Below, one piece after another: positions 17,591 to 26,559 of a stretch of DNA of 64,000 nucleotides. Numbering within the stretch: position 1 is the stretch's first letter; each line of letters opens with the position of its first letter. The stretch lies in the NCBI RefSeq assembly GCF_019970045.1, contig NZ_JAHXYI010000005.1, positions 248,001 through 312,000 on the forward strand, written 5' to 3'. The notes below the pieces were generated by a model that was given only the letters and a program-made list of their open reading frames with translations, ran no database searches and was not told where the DNA came from. The DNA is from Chryseobacterium sp. GVT01B. Lineage in GTDB: Bacteria; Bacteroidota; Bacteroidia; Flavobacteriales; Weeksellaceae. Position numbers and translations under genes: made by a program.

Positions 17591-18133
17591 CTACTTTGGT
17601 TCGTCCTGCAATACATCTGCGATCAGAAAAGAACCGTTTTGTTTTACTACTTTTATTACTGACGGATATTTAGCTTTAAAACTATTATCAGTCAACACTA
17701 CATTAAAGATATATTCATCTTTTGAGGAAGATTTTAAATCACAGCTCCCGACTTCAATTTTATCCCAGTCCTGCGCTGTAATCAGGAAACCCACTCCAAT
17801 TCCTGCTTTATTGGTATCAAATTTCGATTTCCATTTATCCTGAAATTCTTTTTCAGTCAGACTTCCATCTACGTCCATATCTACATTCGTTGCATCTGTT
17901 TTATACTCGAAATAGTCTTTGGTTGTGATCTTCTGCATATTCTTTTCTTCACTTCCGATATCAGCTTTAAAGTAGTTCACAATGCTTGTCTTCAGCCATT
18001 TTTGGGCTTCTTCTGCTTCATTGGACTCATTATTTAAAACTACTTTTTCTTGTATCTGCTGTGTTTTAATCTCCTTCTTTTCTTCCTTGCAAGCAATAAT
18101 GAGAAATAAGGAAGCGATGATTGTTCTTTTCAT
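17591..18133 (-). CDS. Hypothetical lipoprotein
   Basis: A 180-residue protein with a lipoprotein signal (SLFLIIAC, Cys at 15), then a charged Lys/Glu-rich linker and a mixed alpha/beta domain. The second half (DWDKIEVGSCDLKSSSKDEYIFNVVLTDN...YPSVIKVVKQNGSFLIADV) resembles NTF2-like or DUF3828-like domains that bind small ligands, but I cannot assign a family. It is upstream of cutC with a 19-nt gap. A repeat element separates it from the glycosylasparaginase gene. Confidence 0.75.
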   Translation of the reverse strand: MKRTIIASLFLIIACKEEKKEIKTQQIQEKVVLNNESNEAEEAQKWLKTSIVNYFKADIGSEEKNMQKITTKDYFEYKTDATNVDMDVDGSLTEKEFQDKWKSKFDTNKAGIGVGFLITAQDWDKIEVGSCDLKSSSKDEYIFNVVLTDNSFKAKYPSVIKVVKQNGSFLIADVLQDEPK

Positions 18134-18143
18134 ATTCTAAGTT

Positions 18144-18196
18144 TTGGCTAAAGCCAATAGGTCTTCATTGATTTGTTTAAATGGGCTAAAGCCCAT
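18144..18196. repeat. REP-like paired CTAAAG hairpins
   Basis: Two short palindromes, ttggctaaagccaa (18144-18157) and atgggctaaagcccat (18181-18196), are separated by 23 nt. The arrangement is the reverse-oriented counterpart of the element at 11085-11137. It may also act as an RNA-level terminator or stabiliser after the glycosylasparaginase gene. Confidence 0.6.
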
Positions 18197-18214
18197 TTCT
18201 ATTGAATTTTTTAA

Positions 18215-19213
18215 TTATTTCAAAGCAAATTCAGGTTTTTCAAGGCGGTTTCCTTTCTGATCATACACGGCAAAATTGAATCCGTCCTGAATACAATAAG
18301 ATCCATATTCTCCCTGTTTATTGATCGCAATAAAACCTACCTGAATATCTTTCAGGTTTTTGTTTCTTCTCTGATTAATTTTCACAATTCTTTCCACTGC
18401 TTCTTTGCACGCTTCCTGCGGGTTTCTGCCTTGTCTCATCAGTTCCACCACAAGATGGGTTCCTACCGTTCTTATGACTTCTTCACCATGGCCTGTTGCT
18501 GTAGCTGCTCCTACTTCATTATCTACGAACAGACCTGCTCCGATAATTGGGGAATCTCCTACTCTGCCATGCATTTTAAAGGCCATTCCGCTGGTTGTAC
18601 ATGCACCGGAAAGGTTTCCCTGAGCATCCAATGCGATCATTCCAATGGTATCGTGGTTTTCAATATTGGCAATGGGTTTATACTGGCTGGTTTTTAACCA
18701 TTCTTTCCATTCTTTTTCAGATTCCGGAGTAAGAAGATTTTCTTTTTTAAATCCCTGCGAAAGGGCAAACTGCAATGCTCCATCGCCTACCAGCATCACG
18801 TGGGGTGTTTTTTCCATTACTGCTCTGGCAACAGAAATAGGGTTTTTCACATGCTCCAGACATGCTACCGAACCAATATTATAATTTTCATCCATGATAC
18901 AGGCATCCAACGTTACTCTTCCATCTCTGTCCGGACGGCCACCATATCCTACACTTCTTTCTTTAGGATCTAATTCTACAAGGCGAACTCCTTTTTCAAC
19001 CGCATCCAAAGCTTTTCCTCCTTTTCCTAGGATTGTCCATGCTTCTTCATTAGCTTTTAATCCGAAATTCCAGGTAGAAAGGACAATCGGTTTGTTGACA
19101 GCTTTAGCAGTGGGTTCGGGTAATTCAGCAGCCATCAGGTCTAATGGATTTACGGCAAGTGCGGCTGTTGCAATTCCCAGTTTTTTTATAAAACTTCTTC
19201 GGTTATTGTTCAT
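18215..19213 (-). CDS. N4-(beta-N-acetylglucosaminyl)-L-asparaginase (glycosylasparaginase)
   Basis: A 332-residue Ntn-hydrolase. It starts with a twin-arginine signal (NRRSFIKKLG, hydrophobic stretch to about residue 29). Autoproteolysis is predicted between D188 and T189 in NHDTIGMIALD, making T189 the nucleophile. RVGDSPIIGAGLFVDNEVGAATATGHGEE forms the substrate site. It cleaves the GlcNAc-Asn bond left after protein degradation of N-glycoproteins. The enzyme is well known from Elizabethkingia (Flavobacterium) meningoseptica, a relative. Together with the GH2 and GH20 enzymes in this window it suggests N-glycan scavenging. Folded export by Tat fits pre-processing in the cytoplasm. Confidence 0.93.
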   Translation of the reverse strand: MNNNRRSFIKKLGIATAALAVNPLDLMAAELPEPTAKAVNKPIVLSTWNFGLKANEEAWTILGKGGKALDAVEKGVRLVELDPKERSVGYGGRPDRDGRVTLDACIMDENYNIGSVACLEHVKNPISVARAVMEKTPHVMLVGDGALQFALSQGFKKENLLTPESEKEWKEWLKTSQYKPIANIENHDTIGMIALDAQGNLSGACTTSGMAFKMHGRVGDSPIIGAGLFVDNEVGAATATGHGEEVIRTVGTHLVVELMRQGRNPQEACKEAVERIVKINQRRNKNLKDIQVGFIAINKQGEYGSYCIQDGFNFAVYDQKGNRLEKPEFALK

Positions 19214-19322
19214 GGTATCTCAAATTGTATAATGCTCACAAATCTAAAAAAAACTTCCATGAAATCCTCATGGCTGCTCAATGAATATCTGTGTATTATT
19301 TTTATTTATCTTTACTGCTGTA

Positions 19323-19928
19323 ATGGACTCATTTAAAACTTTCAGAAATATCTCTTTCTTTCAGGAACTCTCTGATGAGGAAATTACTATTTTGGTCAAT
19401 ATCAGTACCCCAAAACTGCTCCGAAGAAAAGAGAAGCTGGCAGAACCCGGTAAGTCTTTCAATCAATTATTTATTCTTTCCCATGGATTATTAAGGTTTT
19501 TCTTTGATGATGAAAACGGGGTTGAAAGCAATCTTTTTCTCCCTTCTGAAAAGGAAGCTGTCATTATGGAAAGCCCGGAATCTTATGCTAATGAAAACGA
19601 AGGAAAATACACGATAGAAGCCGTACTGGAAAGCCAGATTTTCCTGTTCAACAAGAGTGAATTTGAAGAAGCCGCTTTTCAGCACAGAGGTATTTATAAT
19701 GTGTATCTCAAATCTTTAAAACAGATTATCAGCACATTAAAAGTACGTACAGAACAGTTTTGCTCTACTTCTCCGCACTCTCGATATGAAGAGTTTCTGG
19801 AAACCCGCCCTTTTACTTCACAGAATGCCAACAGAAAGTATATTGCCAATTTTCTGGGCATTACTCCCAATTCTCTCTCGAGGATGACAGCCCGCATCCA
19901 TAAAAAAAGGAACGAAAGAAAAAAATAA
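19323..19928 (+). CDS. Crp/Fnr family transcriptional regulator
   Basis: A 201-residue regulator starting at MDSFKTFRNISFFQEL. The N-terminal cyclic-nucleotide-like jelly roll (to about residue 115) is followed by a dimer helix and a C-terminal winged helix (RKYIANFLGITPNSLSRMTARI). I prefer the ATG at 19323; the in-frame ATG at 19281 adds a hydrophobic, non-conserved leader. No phosphate-binding Arg-Ala signature of cAMP binders is evident, so the ligand is unknown. It is divergent from the glycosylasparaginase gene and upstream of, but 220 nt away from, the DUF3302-HlyD-TolC operon, which it may regulate. Confidence 0.85.
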   Translation: MDSFKTFRNISFFQELSDEEITILVNISTPKLLRRKEKLAEPGKSFNQLFILSHGLLRFFFDDENGVESNLFLPSEKEAVIMESPESYANENEGKYTIEAVLESQIFLFNKSEFEEAAFQHRGIYNVYLKSLKQIISTLKVRTEQFCSTSPHSRYEEFLETRPFTSQNANRKYIANFLGITPNSLSRMTARIHKKRNERKK

Positions 19929-20150
19929 CTTAGGAATACTTTTTCTCACTTTATTCACTCTATTTTTGCTTACTGAAAATACTGTTACCCAAACAATTAA
20001 AAGCAAAATGAGAAAAATATCATCTAAAAAGACACCTTATTGTTGAATCATCTTTAATCTTTCTTAAGATTCATAGTAACCAAGCGTATAATTACTGACG
20101 GCCGGTTACCACCTTGTTTACATTTCATTATTACCTTATACAATTATTTT

Positions 20151-20507
20151 ATGCAAAGAACATCCTTACTTCTTTGCCTGTTATTTTCATGCAATTTTGT
20201 TCAGGCATCAACAGGCAATTTAGAAGACAATATAGCGAATGCTGCATCATGGTTAATTTTACTTGTTTTACCTCTTGCAGGCATTTATCTCTTCTGGAAA
20301 GTTCATATTTATCCGGAAAAAGTAGCAGAAAAAAAGAAACATCCTCAACTGAACGCCATAAAAAGTATGTGCCTCCTTTCCCTTGTTTTTGGAGGCCTTT
20401 TATGGCCGGTTGCTTTAATCTGGGCCAACTATGATTATGGCAGCCAAAATGCACCTGAAGAAGATACGGAAATCACAGAAGAAGAATTTAAAACCCTCGA
20501 AAATTAA
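20151..20507 (+). CDS. DUF3302 family inner-membrane protein
   Basis: A 118-residue protein with two hydrophobic segments, separated by a short basic loop (YPEKVAEKKKHPQLNAIKS) and ending in an acidic tail. It matches the DUF3302 pattern of E. coli YiaW. The N-terminus may be a signal sequence (FVQAS). DUF3302 genes are typically next to an HlyD-family gene, as here with a 5-nt gap. It probably works with the periplasmic adaptor, although its role is undefined. Confidence 0.8.
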   Translation: MQRTSLLLCLLFSCNFVQASTGNLEDNIANAASWLILLVLPLAGIYLFWKVHIYPEKVAEKKKHPQLNAIKSMCLLSLVFGGLLWPVALIWANYDYGSQNAPEEDTEITEEEFKTLEN

Positions 20508-20512
20508 AAAAC

Positions 20513-21670
20513 ATGCTTGAATTACTAGTCGCAATATATGCCGGAATATGCTGGCTTCTTATTAAAAAATTAAAACTAATCCCCTGGACCTTTACCACAC
20601 AGGTGGTAGTATATTCACTACCTATCTTCGGATCTATTGCTTTGATATTAAGCTTAAATTACTACTGCCCTATTACATCTGATGTAAAAGTAGGAAACCG
20701 AAGTGTGGATATTACCACTCAGGTTTTAGGAAAAGTGAAAAAGGTATATGTAACGACCAACCAGGAAGTAAAGAAAGGAGATACCTTATTTGTACTGGAC
20801 AGAGAGCCTTATGTACAGGAAATAAAATCTTTGGAGGCCAAACTAAGCAATATGAAAGCTACGGTAAGTTCTTATAATACAGATATCTCAGCTTCCAGAA
20901 AAAATATTGCAGGTTTACAGTCACAACTGGATCTGGCTAATAAAAGAGTAGCTCAGTATAAGGAACTGGTGGAAGCCGGAGCAGCCAACAGATTTGATCT
21001 TGAGCAGGCTGTTACCAATGTAAATGATCTCCAATCCAGAATCAGTGCCGCACAGTCACAGCAGCAATCTTTGGAAACGAAGTCCAATGCATCTTATGGT
21101 GGAGAAAATTCTTCAGTATCTGAAATTCAGGCAAAACTGGACCAGGCAAAATGGAACCTTTCGCAAACCGTTGTTCTTGCTCCTACTGATGGAGTGATTC
21201 CCAATGTTCAGCTGAATGAAGGAGCGATCATGGCACCTTTTAAATCTGCATTCGTACTGATTCAGAAGCAGCAGTCTGTGATTGGATTTTTTGCCCAGAA
21301 CGAACTGGAAACGGTAAAAAAAGGTAATGAGGTTGAATTAGCTCTTAAAACAGAACCGGGAAAAGTTGTGAAAGCCAGACTTGAATATGTAATTGATGCT
21401 ACCAGCCAGGGAATTATGAATAATGCAGGAGGAATGCTTGGGGGAAACGGTTCTACAGCGGGACTTCCTGACACAGCCAGACAATTGCCTGAAACGGATG
21501 GAAAACTTATTGCCAAGTTTGTATTGGAAGACAATCAGAAACAGCTTACCGTTGGTGCAAGAGGAACGGCTGTCATTTATTCTGACCATATCAAACCACT
21601 TCATCTCATCCGAAAAGTAATGGTACGTGTCAACAGTAAAATCAACTATCTGATTCCTAAACTTCATTAA
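20513..21670 (+). CDS. HlyD family secretion protein (periplasmic adaptor)
   Basis: A 385-residue membrane-fusion protein. Two N-terminal hydrophobic segments are followed by the first lipoyl half (GKVKKVYVTTNQEVKKGDTLFVLD), a long coiled coil (about residues 105-200, rich in Leu/Gln/Ala heptads), the second lipoyl half (LAPTDGVIPNVQLNEGAIM) and a beta-barrel domain. It resembles EmrA and YiaV-type adaptors. It would link an inner-membrane component to the TolC protein encoded 1 nt downstream. No classical pump gene is present, so the DUF3302 protein or an unlinked transporter must serve. Confidence 0.9.
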   Translation: MLELLVAIYAGICWLLIKKLKLIPWTFTTQVVVYSLPIFGSIALILSLNYYCPITSDVKVGNRSVDITTQVLGKVKKVYVTTNQEVKKGDTLFVLDREPYVQEIKSLEAKLSNMKATVSSYNTDISASRKNIAGLQSQLDLANKRVAQYKELVEAGAANRFDLEQAVTNVNDLQSRISAAQSQQQSLETKSNASYGGENSSVSEIQAKLDQAKWNLSQTVVLAPTDGVIPNVQLNEGAIMAPFKSAFVLIQKQQSVIGFFAQNELETVKKGNEVELALKTEPGKVVKARLEYVIDATSQGIMNNAGGMLGGNGSTAGLPDTARQLPETDGKLIAKFVLEDNQKQLTVGARGTAVIYSDHIKPLHLIRKVMVRVNSKINYLIPKLH

Positions 21671-21671
21671 C

Positions 21672-23072
21672 ATGTACAAGAAATTAATTTTATTGGGTGT
21701 ACTTTCCGTAAGTTTAAGTTCATGCATCGGTTATAAAGAGCTCACAAAGGAAAATATAGACCAGCTTAAAGAAAAAAGTGAAATTGCTTCTCATATAGAA
21801 ATCCCGGATGAATGGATCTTCGACAGAAAAGCGAACTCAAGATCAGTTTCCTATGACTGGATCAATGATCTTAAAACTCCTCAGCTGGAAGCGCTGATCA
21901 ATGAAGGAATGCGTTATAATGCCGATCTTATTATTGCGAAGGAAAAACTGAATCAGATTGAGCTGGCCATGGAAATTGCCGGAAGTGATCTTTATCCGAG
22001 TGTAAATGCAGTAGCCAATACTTCCAATAATTTAGTCAGCAATACCCAGATTCAGCGTCTTGCGTTAAAAGCCAACTGGGAGATTGACCTTTGGGGTAAA
22101 AATAAATCTTCACAGATGGCAAGCACCAGCAATTATTTTTCTGCAAAACATCAGAATACCTTGCTGCATCAATCTATTGCAGGGATGATTGCTAAATCTT
22201 ATTTTCTGAATATTGCGGGAAATATTCACGAAGATAAAATTGAAAGTTATATTCAGAAGTCTAAAGATCTGGAAAAGTTGTACATCATTCAAAAGAAAAT
22301 TGGAACGGCAAATGCTTTGGATATCTCCAATATAACAGCAGAAATTATTTCCCTGCAAGGTTATCTGGAAAAAGTAAAAAACGCAAATGCACAATCCAGA
22401 AGATCACTGGAACTGCTCACCGGAAAATATCCGGAAGGAAAACTGGCTACTCAGAATTTTTTTAATGCTGTAACCAACGGTATTCCCGAATCTTTTCCGC
22501 TTGAGCTTTTAGAGAACAGATCAGACATACAGGCTAATCATTTTCAGATTGAAAAGGCTTTTTATGAAGTACAGCAGGCAAAAGCAGCAAGACTCCCTTC
22601 ATTAAGTATAAGCACCTCTTTTGGCTCTGCCGGAAGTAATGTGGAATCTATCAATTCTTTATTTTCCAATCCGTTATTAAAAGTGGGCGGAGGATTAGTT
22701 TCACCTTTATTCAACAGCGGAAAGTTAAAAAAGAATGTAGAGATTAAAAATTCTCAGCAGAAACAGGTTGTTGAAGAATATTCAAAAGCTGTCCTGAATG
22801 CTTTGAACGAAGTGGAATCTTCTTTAGCCAATCTGCGTTCTCTTGAAAAACAGATGACCTATACTACCAATGCTGTCAATGAAATGAAAAAAAATATTAC
22901 CCTCACCGAAAAACAAATAAAGGTAGGTACCAACAACAGCTTTGTACTGATCCGTAAACAGAGGGATCTCCTGAAAAATGAAATGAACCTCATCAGTCTG
23001 GAACTTCAGTACAGAATAGAGCGCATTAATCTTTATATGGCTTTAGGAGCGGAGAACTTCATTTACTCATAA
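21672..23072 (+). CDS. TolC family outer-membrane efflux lipoprotein
   Basis: A 466-residue protein of the NodT/OprM type. A lipoprotein signal (VSLSSC, Cys at about 18) is followed by two repeated outer-membrane efflux domains with long helices, including ALIKEG-like LEALINEGMRYNADLIIAKEKL and LPLELLENRSDIQANHFQIEKA. It forms the trimeric outer-membrane duct for the HlyD adaptor encoded immediately upstream (1-nt gap). It is last in the operon and is closed by a strong hairpin. Confidence 0.92.
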   Translation: MYKKLILLGVLSVSLSSCIGYKELTKENIDQLKEKSEIASHIEIPDEWIFDRKANSRSVSYDWINDLKTPQLEALINEGMRYNADLIIAKEKLNQIELAMEIAGSDLYPSVNAVANTSNNLVSNTQIQRLALKANWEIDLWGKNKSSQMASTSNYFSAKHQNTLLHQSIAGMIAKSYFLNIAGNIHEDKIESYIQKSKDLEKLYIIQKKIGTANALDISNITAEIISLQGYLEKVKNANAQSRRSLELLTGKYPEGKLATQNFFNAVTNGIPESFPLELLENRSDIQANHFQIEKAFYEVQQAKAARLPSLSISTSFGSAGSNVESINSLFSNPLLKVGGGLVSPLFNSGKLKKNVEIKNSQQKQVVEEYSKAVLNALNEVESSLANLRSLEKQMTYTTNAVNEMKKNITLTEKQIKVGTNNSFVLIRKQRDLLKNEMNLISLELQYRIERINLYMALGAENFIYS

Positions 23073-23080
23073 TTTTATAC

Positions 23081-23119
23081 TTAAAAAAGACTGTAGATCA
23101 TTTTCTGCAGTCTTTTTTA
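23081..23119 (+). terminator. Terminator of the export operon
   Basis: An A tract and a stem of about 14 bp (aaaaaagactgtaga against tttctgcagtctttttt, one mismatch) are followed by a T tract. It lies directly after the TolC gene and before the convergent sulfur cluster. Confidence 0.85.
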
Positions 23120-23124
23120 AGGTA

Positions 23125-23613
23125 CTAATGGGGCAATTGATCTCTGAAATATCCATATACCCATGTTCCGGCAATTGCACTCAACAGGGTAACAGATACT
23201 GCCAAAGCTCCTGTTCCGATCTGAGCAAAAAGAGGTCCCGGGCAGGCTCCGGTAATGGCCCAGCCAAAACCGAATATCAACCCTCCATAAATCTGGCCTT
23301 TATTGAACTTTTTAGGCGTCAGGGTAATAGGTTCACTATATATTGTCCTGATATTAAATTTTTTGATCAGCCACACAGAAATCATTCCTACCAACACGGC
23401 ACTCCCAATGATTCCGTACATATGGAAAGACTGCAGACGGAACATTTCCTGTATTCTGAACCAGCTGATCACTTCTGCTTTCACGAAAATAATTCCGAAA
23501 ATAATTCCCGCAGCAAGGTACTTCAGGTTGTGATACCATCGGTGAGTAAGTGTACTTTCGTTTACACAAACAGCATCCTGATGACGTATATCCTGTTCTT
23601 TTTCTTTTATCAT
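23125..23613 (-). CDS. YeeE/YedE family (DUF6691-type) membrane protein
   Basis: A 162-residue protein with about four membrane segments and the conserved TGACPGPLFAQIGTG motif, whose Cys is typical of YeeE/YedE sulfur-compound transporters. A polar N-terminal extension of about 25 residues precedes the first segment. It is half-sized and pairs with the neighbouring 187-residue protein; together they resemble a full YeeE transporter, which carries thiosulfate or other sulfane sulfur. It is last in the cluster. Confidence 0.86.
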   Translation of the reverse strand: MIKEKEQDIRHQDAVCVNESTLTHRWYHNLKYLAAGIIFGIIFVKAEVISWFRIQEMFRLQSFHMYGIIGSAVLVGMISVWLIKKFNIRTIYSEPITLTPKKFNKGQIYGGLIFGFGWAITGACPGPLFAQIGTGALAVSVTLLSAIAGTWVYGYFRDQLPH

Positions 23614-23637
23614 TTTAAATTCTTTTTTAAATTATAC

Positions 23638-24201
23638 CTACAGGGAAAGGATCACTGGCAGAATAAGATTGGCCATTAAGAAACCTCCGATCATAAAACA
23701 GATTGTTGCTACCAAAGAAGGCCACTGCAAATTGGAAAGTCCCATGATGGCATGCCCGCTGGTGCATCCTCCTGCATATCTTGTTCCGAAACCTACTAAA
23801 AAACCGCCAACAACCATTGTGATAAATCCTCTCAAGGTTAACAAGCTTTCAAAGTTCATGAGCTGTCCCGGGACCAGATTGCTGTAATCTGTAATTCCGT
23901 AGCCTGCCAATTCCGTTTTCAGGCTGGGATTTACTGTTATTTCATTGGGGTTAACCAAAAAATTAGCTGCAATCATTCCTCCGAAAAAAATTCCAGCTAC
24001 AAAGAATAAATTCCAGGCTTCTTTTTTCCAGTCGTATTTGAAAAAATTCACATTGGCGGGTATGCAGGCTGCACAGATATGCCTCAGCGAAGAGCTTATT
24101 CCAAAGGATTTATTTCCCATCAATAATAAGGCGGGAACGGTAAGTCCAATCAATGGACCTGCAATATACCATGGCCACGGTTCTTTTATAATCTCCAACA
24201 T
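23638..24201 (-). CDS. YeeE/YedE family thiosulfate/sulfur transporter half
   Basis: A 187-residue membrane protein with about five hydrophobic segments and the signature GFGTRYAGGCTSGHAIMGLSNLQ, whose Cys is the sulfur relay residue in YeeE. It is co-directional with the second half-protein (24-nt gap) and with the persulfide dioxygenase gene upstream (9-nt gap), so sulfane-sulfur traffic between transport and oxidation is the natural reading. Confidence 0.88.
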   Translation of the reverse strand: MLEIIKEPWPWYIAGPLIGLTVPALLLMGNKSFGISSSLRHICAACIPANVNFFKYDWKKEAWNLFFVAGIFFGGMIAANFLVNPNEITVNPSLKTELAGYGITDYSNLVPGQLMNFESLLTLRGFITMVVGGFLVGFGTRYAGGCTSGHAIMGLSNLQWPSLVATICFMIGGFLMANLILPVILSL

Positions 24202-24210
24202 CTCTTTTTT

Positions 24211-25632
24211 TTAATCTAATTTATTTAAAATTTTAGTTTGACACACAAAATCGCTTTTAGGAATGCTTGTCAATGAAATAGCTTTAAAACCTCCTTCAAT
24301 TTCTGTAAAATTCCTATATCCTCTTGCCTGAAGGATACTTGCAGCCATTGTACTTCTGTATCCGCTTCCGCAATGCATGTAAAAGTGTTCTTCCGGCTGT
24401 AAGCGATTAATCCAATCATTAATATACGCTAAAGGCATGCTGTACGCTTCATGAATGTGTTCTACATTATATTCACTTTCCCTTCTTATATCAATGATTT
24501 TTACTTCTTTGTCTTTTATTTCGGTTTCAAACTGTTCTGCAGAAATACGGTTGACAAAGTCTGTTTCTTTTCCGCTCTCTTCCCAGGCTTTAAAACCACC
24601 TTCCAAAAATCCTAAAATATGATCAAATCCTACTCTGCTTAATCTCGTTACCACTTCTTCTTCGGCTCCTTTTTCCGTTACCAGAAGAATAGGTTGATTC
24701 ACATCAGCAATTAAAGCACCTACCCAAGGAGCAAAATCACCGTCCAGTCCTATATTGACCGACTGTTGGATAAAACCTTTGGCAAATTCATGATTGTCTC
24801 TCACGTCTAAAATCATAGCTCCTGAAGCTTCAGCAATTTCCTCAAACTGCTCCGGAGCCAGTGCATGCAATCCTTGTGAAAGAACTTCATCAAAACTGCT
24901 GTATCCTTTTCTATTCATCATAACATTCATTCCAAAATAAGCAGGAGGAGGCAGAAGTCCATCTGTTACTTCTTTTATAAAACTCTGTCTGTCCTTTTGA
25001 TTCAAAGCATAATTGGTCTTTTTCTGGTTTCCCAGTGTATCTACCGTTTCTTTCTGCATATTTTTACCGCAGGCTGAGCCAGCTCCATGAGCAGGATATA
25101 CTGTAATATCATCATCTAAAGGCAAAATTTTATGGTACAAACTTTCATATAAAAGTCCTGCCAGTTCCTCCTGGGTCATATTCGCACCTTTCTGTGCAAG
25201 ATCCGGACGGCCTACATCTCCCAGAAATAAAGTATCTCCACTGAATAGCAATTTTTCATCTCCATTTTCATCCATCAACAGATAACATGAGCTCTCAAGT
25301 GTGTGTCCCGGTGTGTGAAGAACTTTGATTTTAATATCTCCTATTTCAAATATCTGATGATCTTCTGCAATGATGGCTTCAAACTCAGGTTTTGCGGTCG
25401 GGCCATATACAATTGGAGCTCCGGTTTTACTGCTTAAATCAAGATGTCCGCTGACAAAATCAGCATGAAAGTGCGTCTCAAAAATATATTTCAATTGTAC
25501 TCCATCTTCTCGCAATCTGTTGATATAAGGTTGTGTTTCTCTTAAGGGATCAATAATTGCCGCCTCTCCTGCTGAGGTAATATAATAAGCTCCCTGTGCC
25601 AGGCATCCTGTATAAATCTGTTCTATTTTCAT
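24211..25632 (-). CDS. MBL-fold persulfide dioxygenase fused to two rhodanese domains
   Basis: A 473-residue fusion. The N-terminal metallo-beta-lactamase domain carries H54-x-H56-x-D58 and H63 (THFHADFVSGH), a further His in HTPGHT, and FSGDTLFLGDVGRPD as in ETHE1-like persulfide dioxygenases. The first rhodanese domain (about 265-360) has LVTEKG in place of a Cys loop and is probably inactive. The second (about 375-465) has the active loop CGSGYRS. It oxidises glutathione persulfide to sulfite and can move sulfane sulfur. It heads an operon with two YeeE halves and carries the shared 25-nt element upstream. Confidence 0.92.
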   Translation of the reverse strand: MKIEQIYTGCLAQGAYYITSAGEAAIIDPLRETQPYINRLREDGVQLKYIFETHFHADFVSGHLDLSSKTGAPIVYGPTAKPEFEAIIAEDHQIFEIGDIKIKVLHTPGHTLESSCYLLMDENGDEKLLFSGDTLFLGDVGRPDLAQKGANMTQEELAGLLYESLYHKILPLDDDITVYPAHGAGSACGKNMQKETVDTLGNQKKTNYALNQKDRQSFIKEVTDGLLPPPAYFGMNVMMNRKGYSSFDEVLSQGLHALAPEQFEEIAEASGAMILDVRDNHEFAKGFIQQSVNIGLDGDFAPWVGALIADVNQPILLVTEKGAEEEVVTRLSRVGFDHILGFLEGGFKAWEESGKETDFVNRISAEQFETEIKDKEVKIIDIRRESEYNVEHIHEAYSMPLAYINDWINRLQPEEHFYMHCGSGYRSTMAASILQARGYRNFTEIEGGFKAISLTSIPKSDFVCQTKILNKLD

Positions 25633-25688
25633 TGTCTCTATTTTTTGATGTTGTTATCTGATACAAATCTCCCGCTTTCTTTTTTCCT

Positions 25689-25713
25689 CTACAGCTACTT
25701 TTGTTACATAAGA
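25689..25713 (-). promoter_or_regulatory. Copy 1 of a shared operator-like element
   Basis: A 25-nt sequence containing gctacttttgttacataag (plus-strand reading) lies about 57 nt before the ATG of the persulfide dioxygenase gene. An identical copy precedes the TauE/SafE gene at 26560-26584. It contains two 5-nt half-sites in direct orientation (gctac and gttac, 4 nt apart). Binding by the nearby Crp/Fnr regulator is inferred. Confidence 0.6.
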
Positions 25714-25716
25714 GAT

Positions 25717-26511
25717 TTAAAGGAATATTTCTTTAGCAATAATGTAAATACCCATAATCAGGATAAACCATCCGAATGCAGGTTTCAATTTTTTGCCATC
25801 TACCTTTTTTGATAACTGTGAGCCTATTATAATTCCTGCAACGGCAATTGCAGCGATAGAAATCAACAGTTCCCATTCTATTTTCATGTGATTTACAGAA
25901 GTGAAAAAGCCTATCAAAGAATTGAAGGATATAATGACTAAAGAAGTTCCTATTGCAATCTTCATTGGAATTTTTAAAAGGTTAACTAATGCCGGAATAA
26001 TCATAAAACCACCTCCCGCTCCCACCAATCCGGTTAGAACACCTACAACAGAGCCCTGTCCTGCTGCCAGCAAAGTATTATTCTTATCTGTAGTTCTTTC
26101 TGACAGTTTTTCTGAAGTATTGCTTTTTATCATTTTATAAGAAGCCAGAATCATCAGGCCTGCAAAAATCAATAATAAAAAAATGTTTCTGGTAATGGTA
26201 AAGTTCTGTATCCTGAATACCTCTTCCGGAATGAATGGGAGAAGGTATATTCTGGTTAAAAAGATGGAAAGCACAGAAGGAATTCCGAATATCATTGCCA
26301 TCTTAAAATTGACCAATCCTTTTTTAAAATACGAAACAGATCCAACAAGACTGCTTATTCCCACTATAAAAAGGGAATATTCCGTTGCCAGAAAGGCATC
26401 GAGACCAAAGAGATAAACAAGGACCGGAACGGTGAGAATACTTCCCCCACCTCCGATCAAACCGAGAGAAACCCCGATTAAAACTGCTGCTGTATATCCT
26501 ATAATTTCCAT
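25717..26511 (-). CDS. TauE/SafE family sulfite exporter
   Basis: A membrane protein of about 264 residues with seven to eight hydrophobic segments and the duplicated glycine-rich motifs LGLIGGGGSILTVPVLVYLFG and LTGLVGAGGGFMIIPALVNLL of the TauE/SafE family, which exports sulfite and other organosulfonate-derived anions. The ATG at 26511 is preferred; the open frame extends four codons to a TTG. It would remove the sulfite made by the adjacent dioxygenase. It is transcribed separately, with its own copy of the 25-nt element about 48 nt upstream. Confidence 0.88.
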   Translation of the reverse strand: MEIIGYTAAVLIGVSLGLIGGGGSILTVPVLVYLFGLDAFLATEYSLFIVGISSLVGSVSYFKKGLVNFKMAMIFGIPSVLSIFLTRIYLLPFIPEEVFRIQNFTITRNIFLLLIFAGLMILASYKMIKSNTSEKLSERTTDKNNTLLAAGQGSVVGVLTGLVGAGGGFMIIPALVNLLKIPMKIAIGTSLVIISFNSLIGFFTSVNHMKIEWELLISIAAIAVAGIIIGSQLSKKVDGKKLKPAFGWFILIMGIYIIAKEIFL

Positions 26512-26559
26512 TTTACTATTCAAATATTCTGATGCAAAAATGGGAAAGTGAAAGGAAGG

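Noticed and set aside
22110..22394. Antisense ORF in the TolC gene
   Set aside because: Shadow frame of an intact conserved gene; its composition follows the complementary strand.
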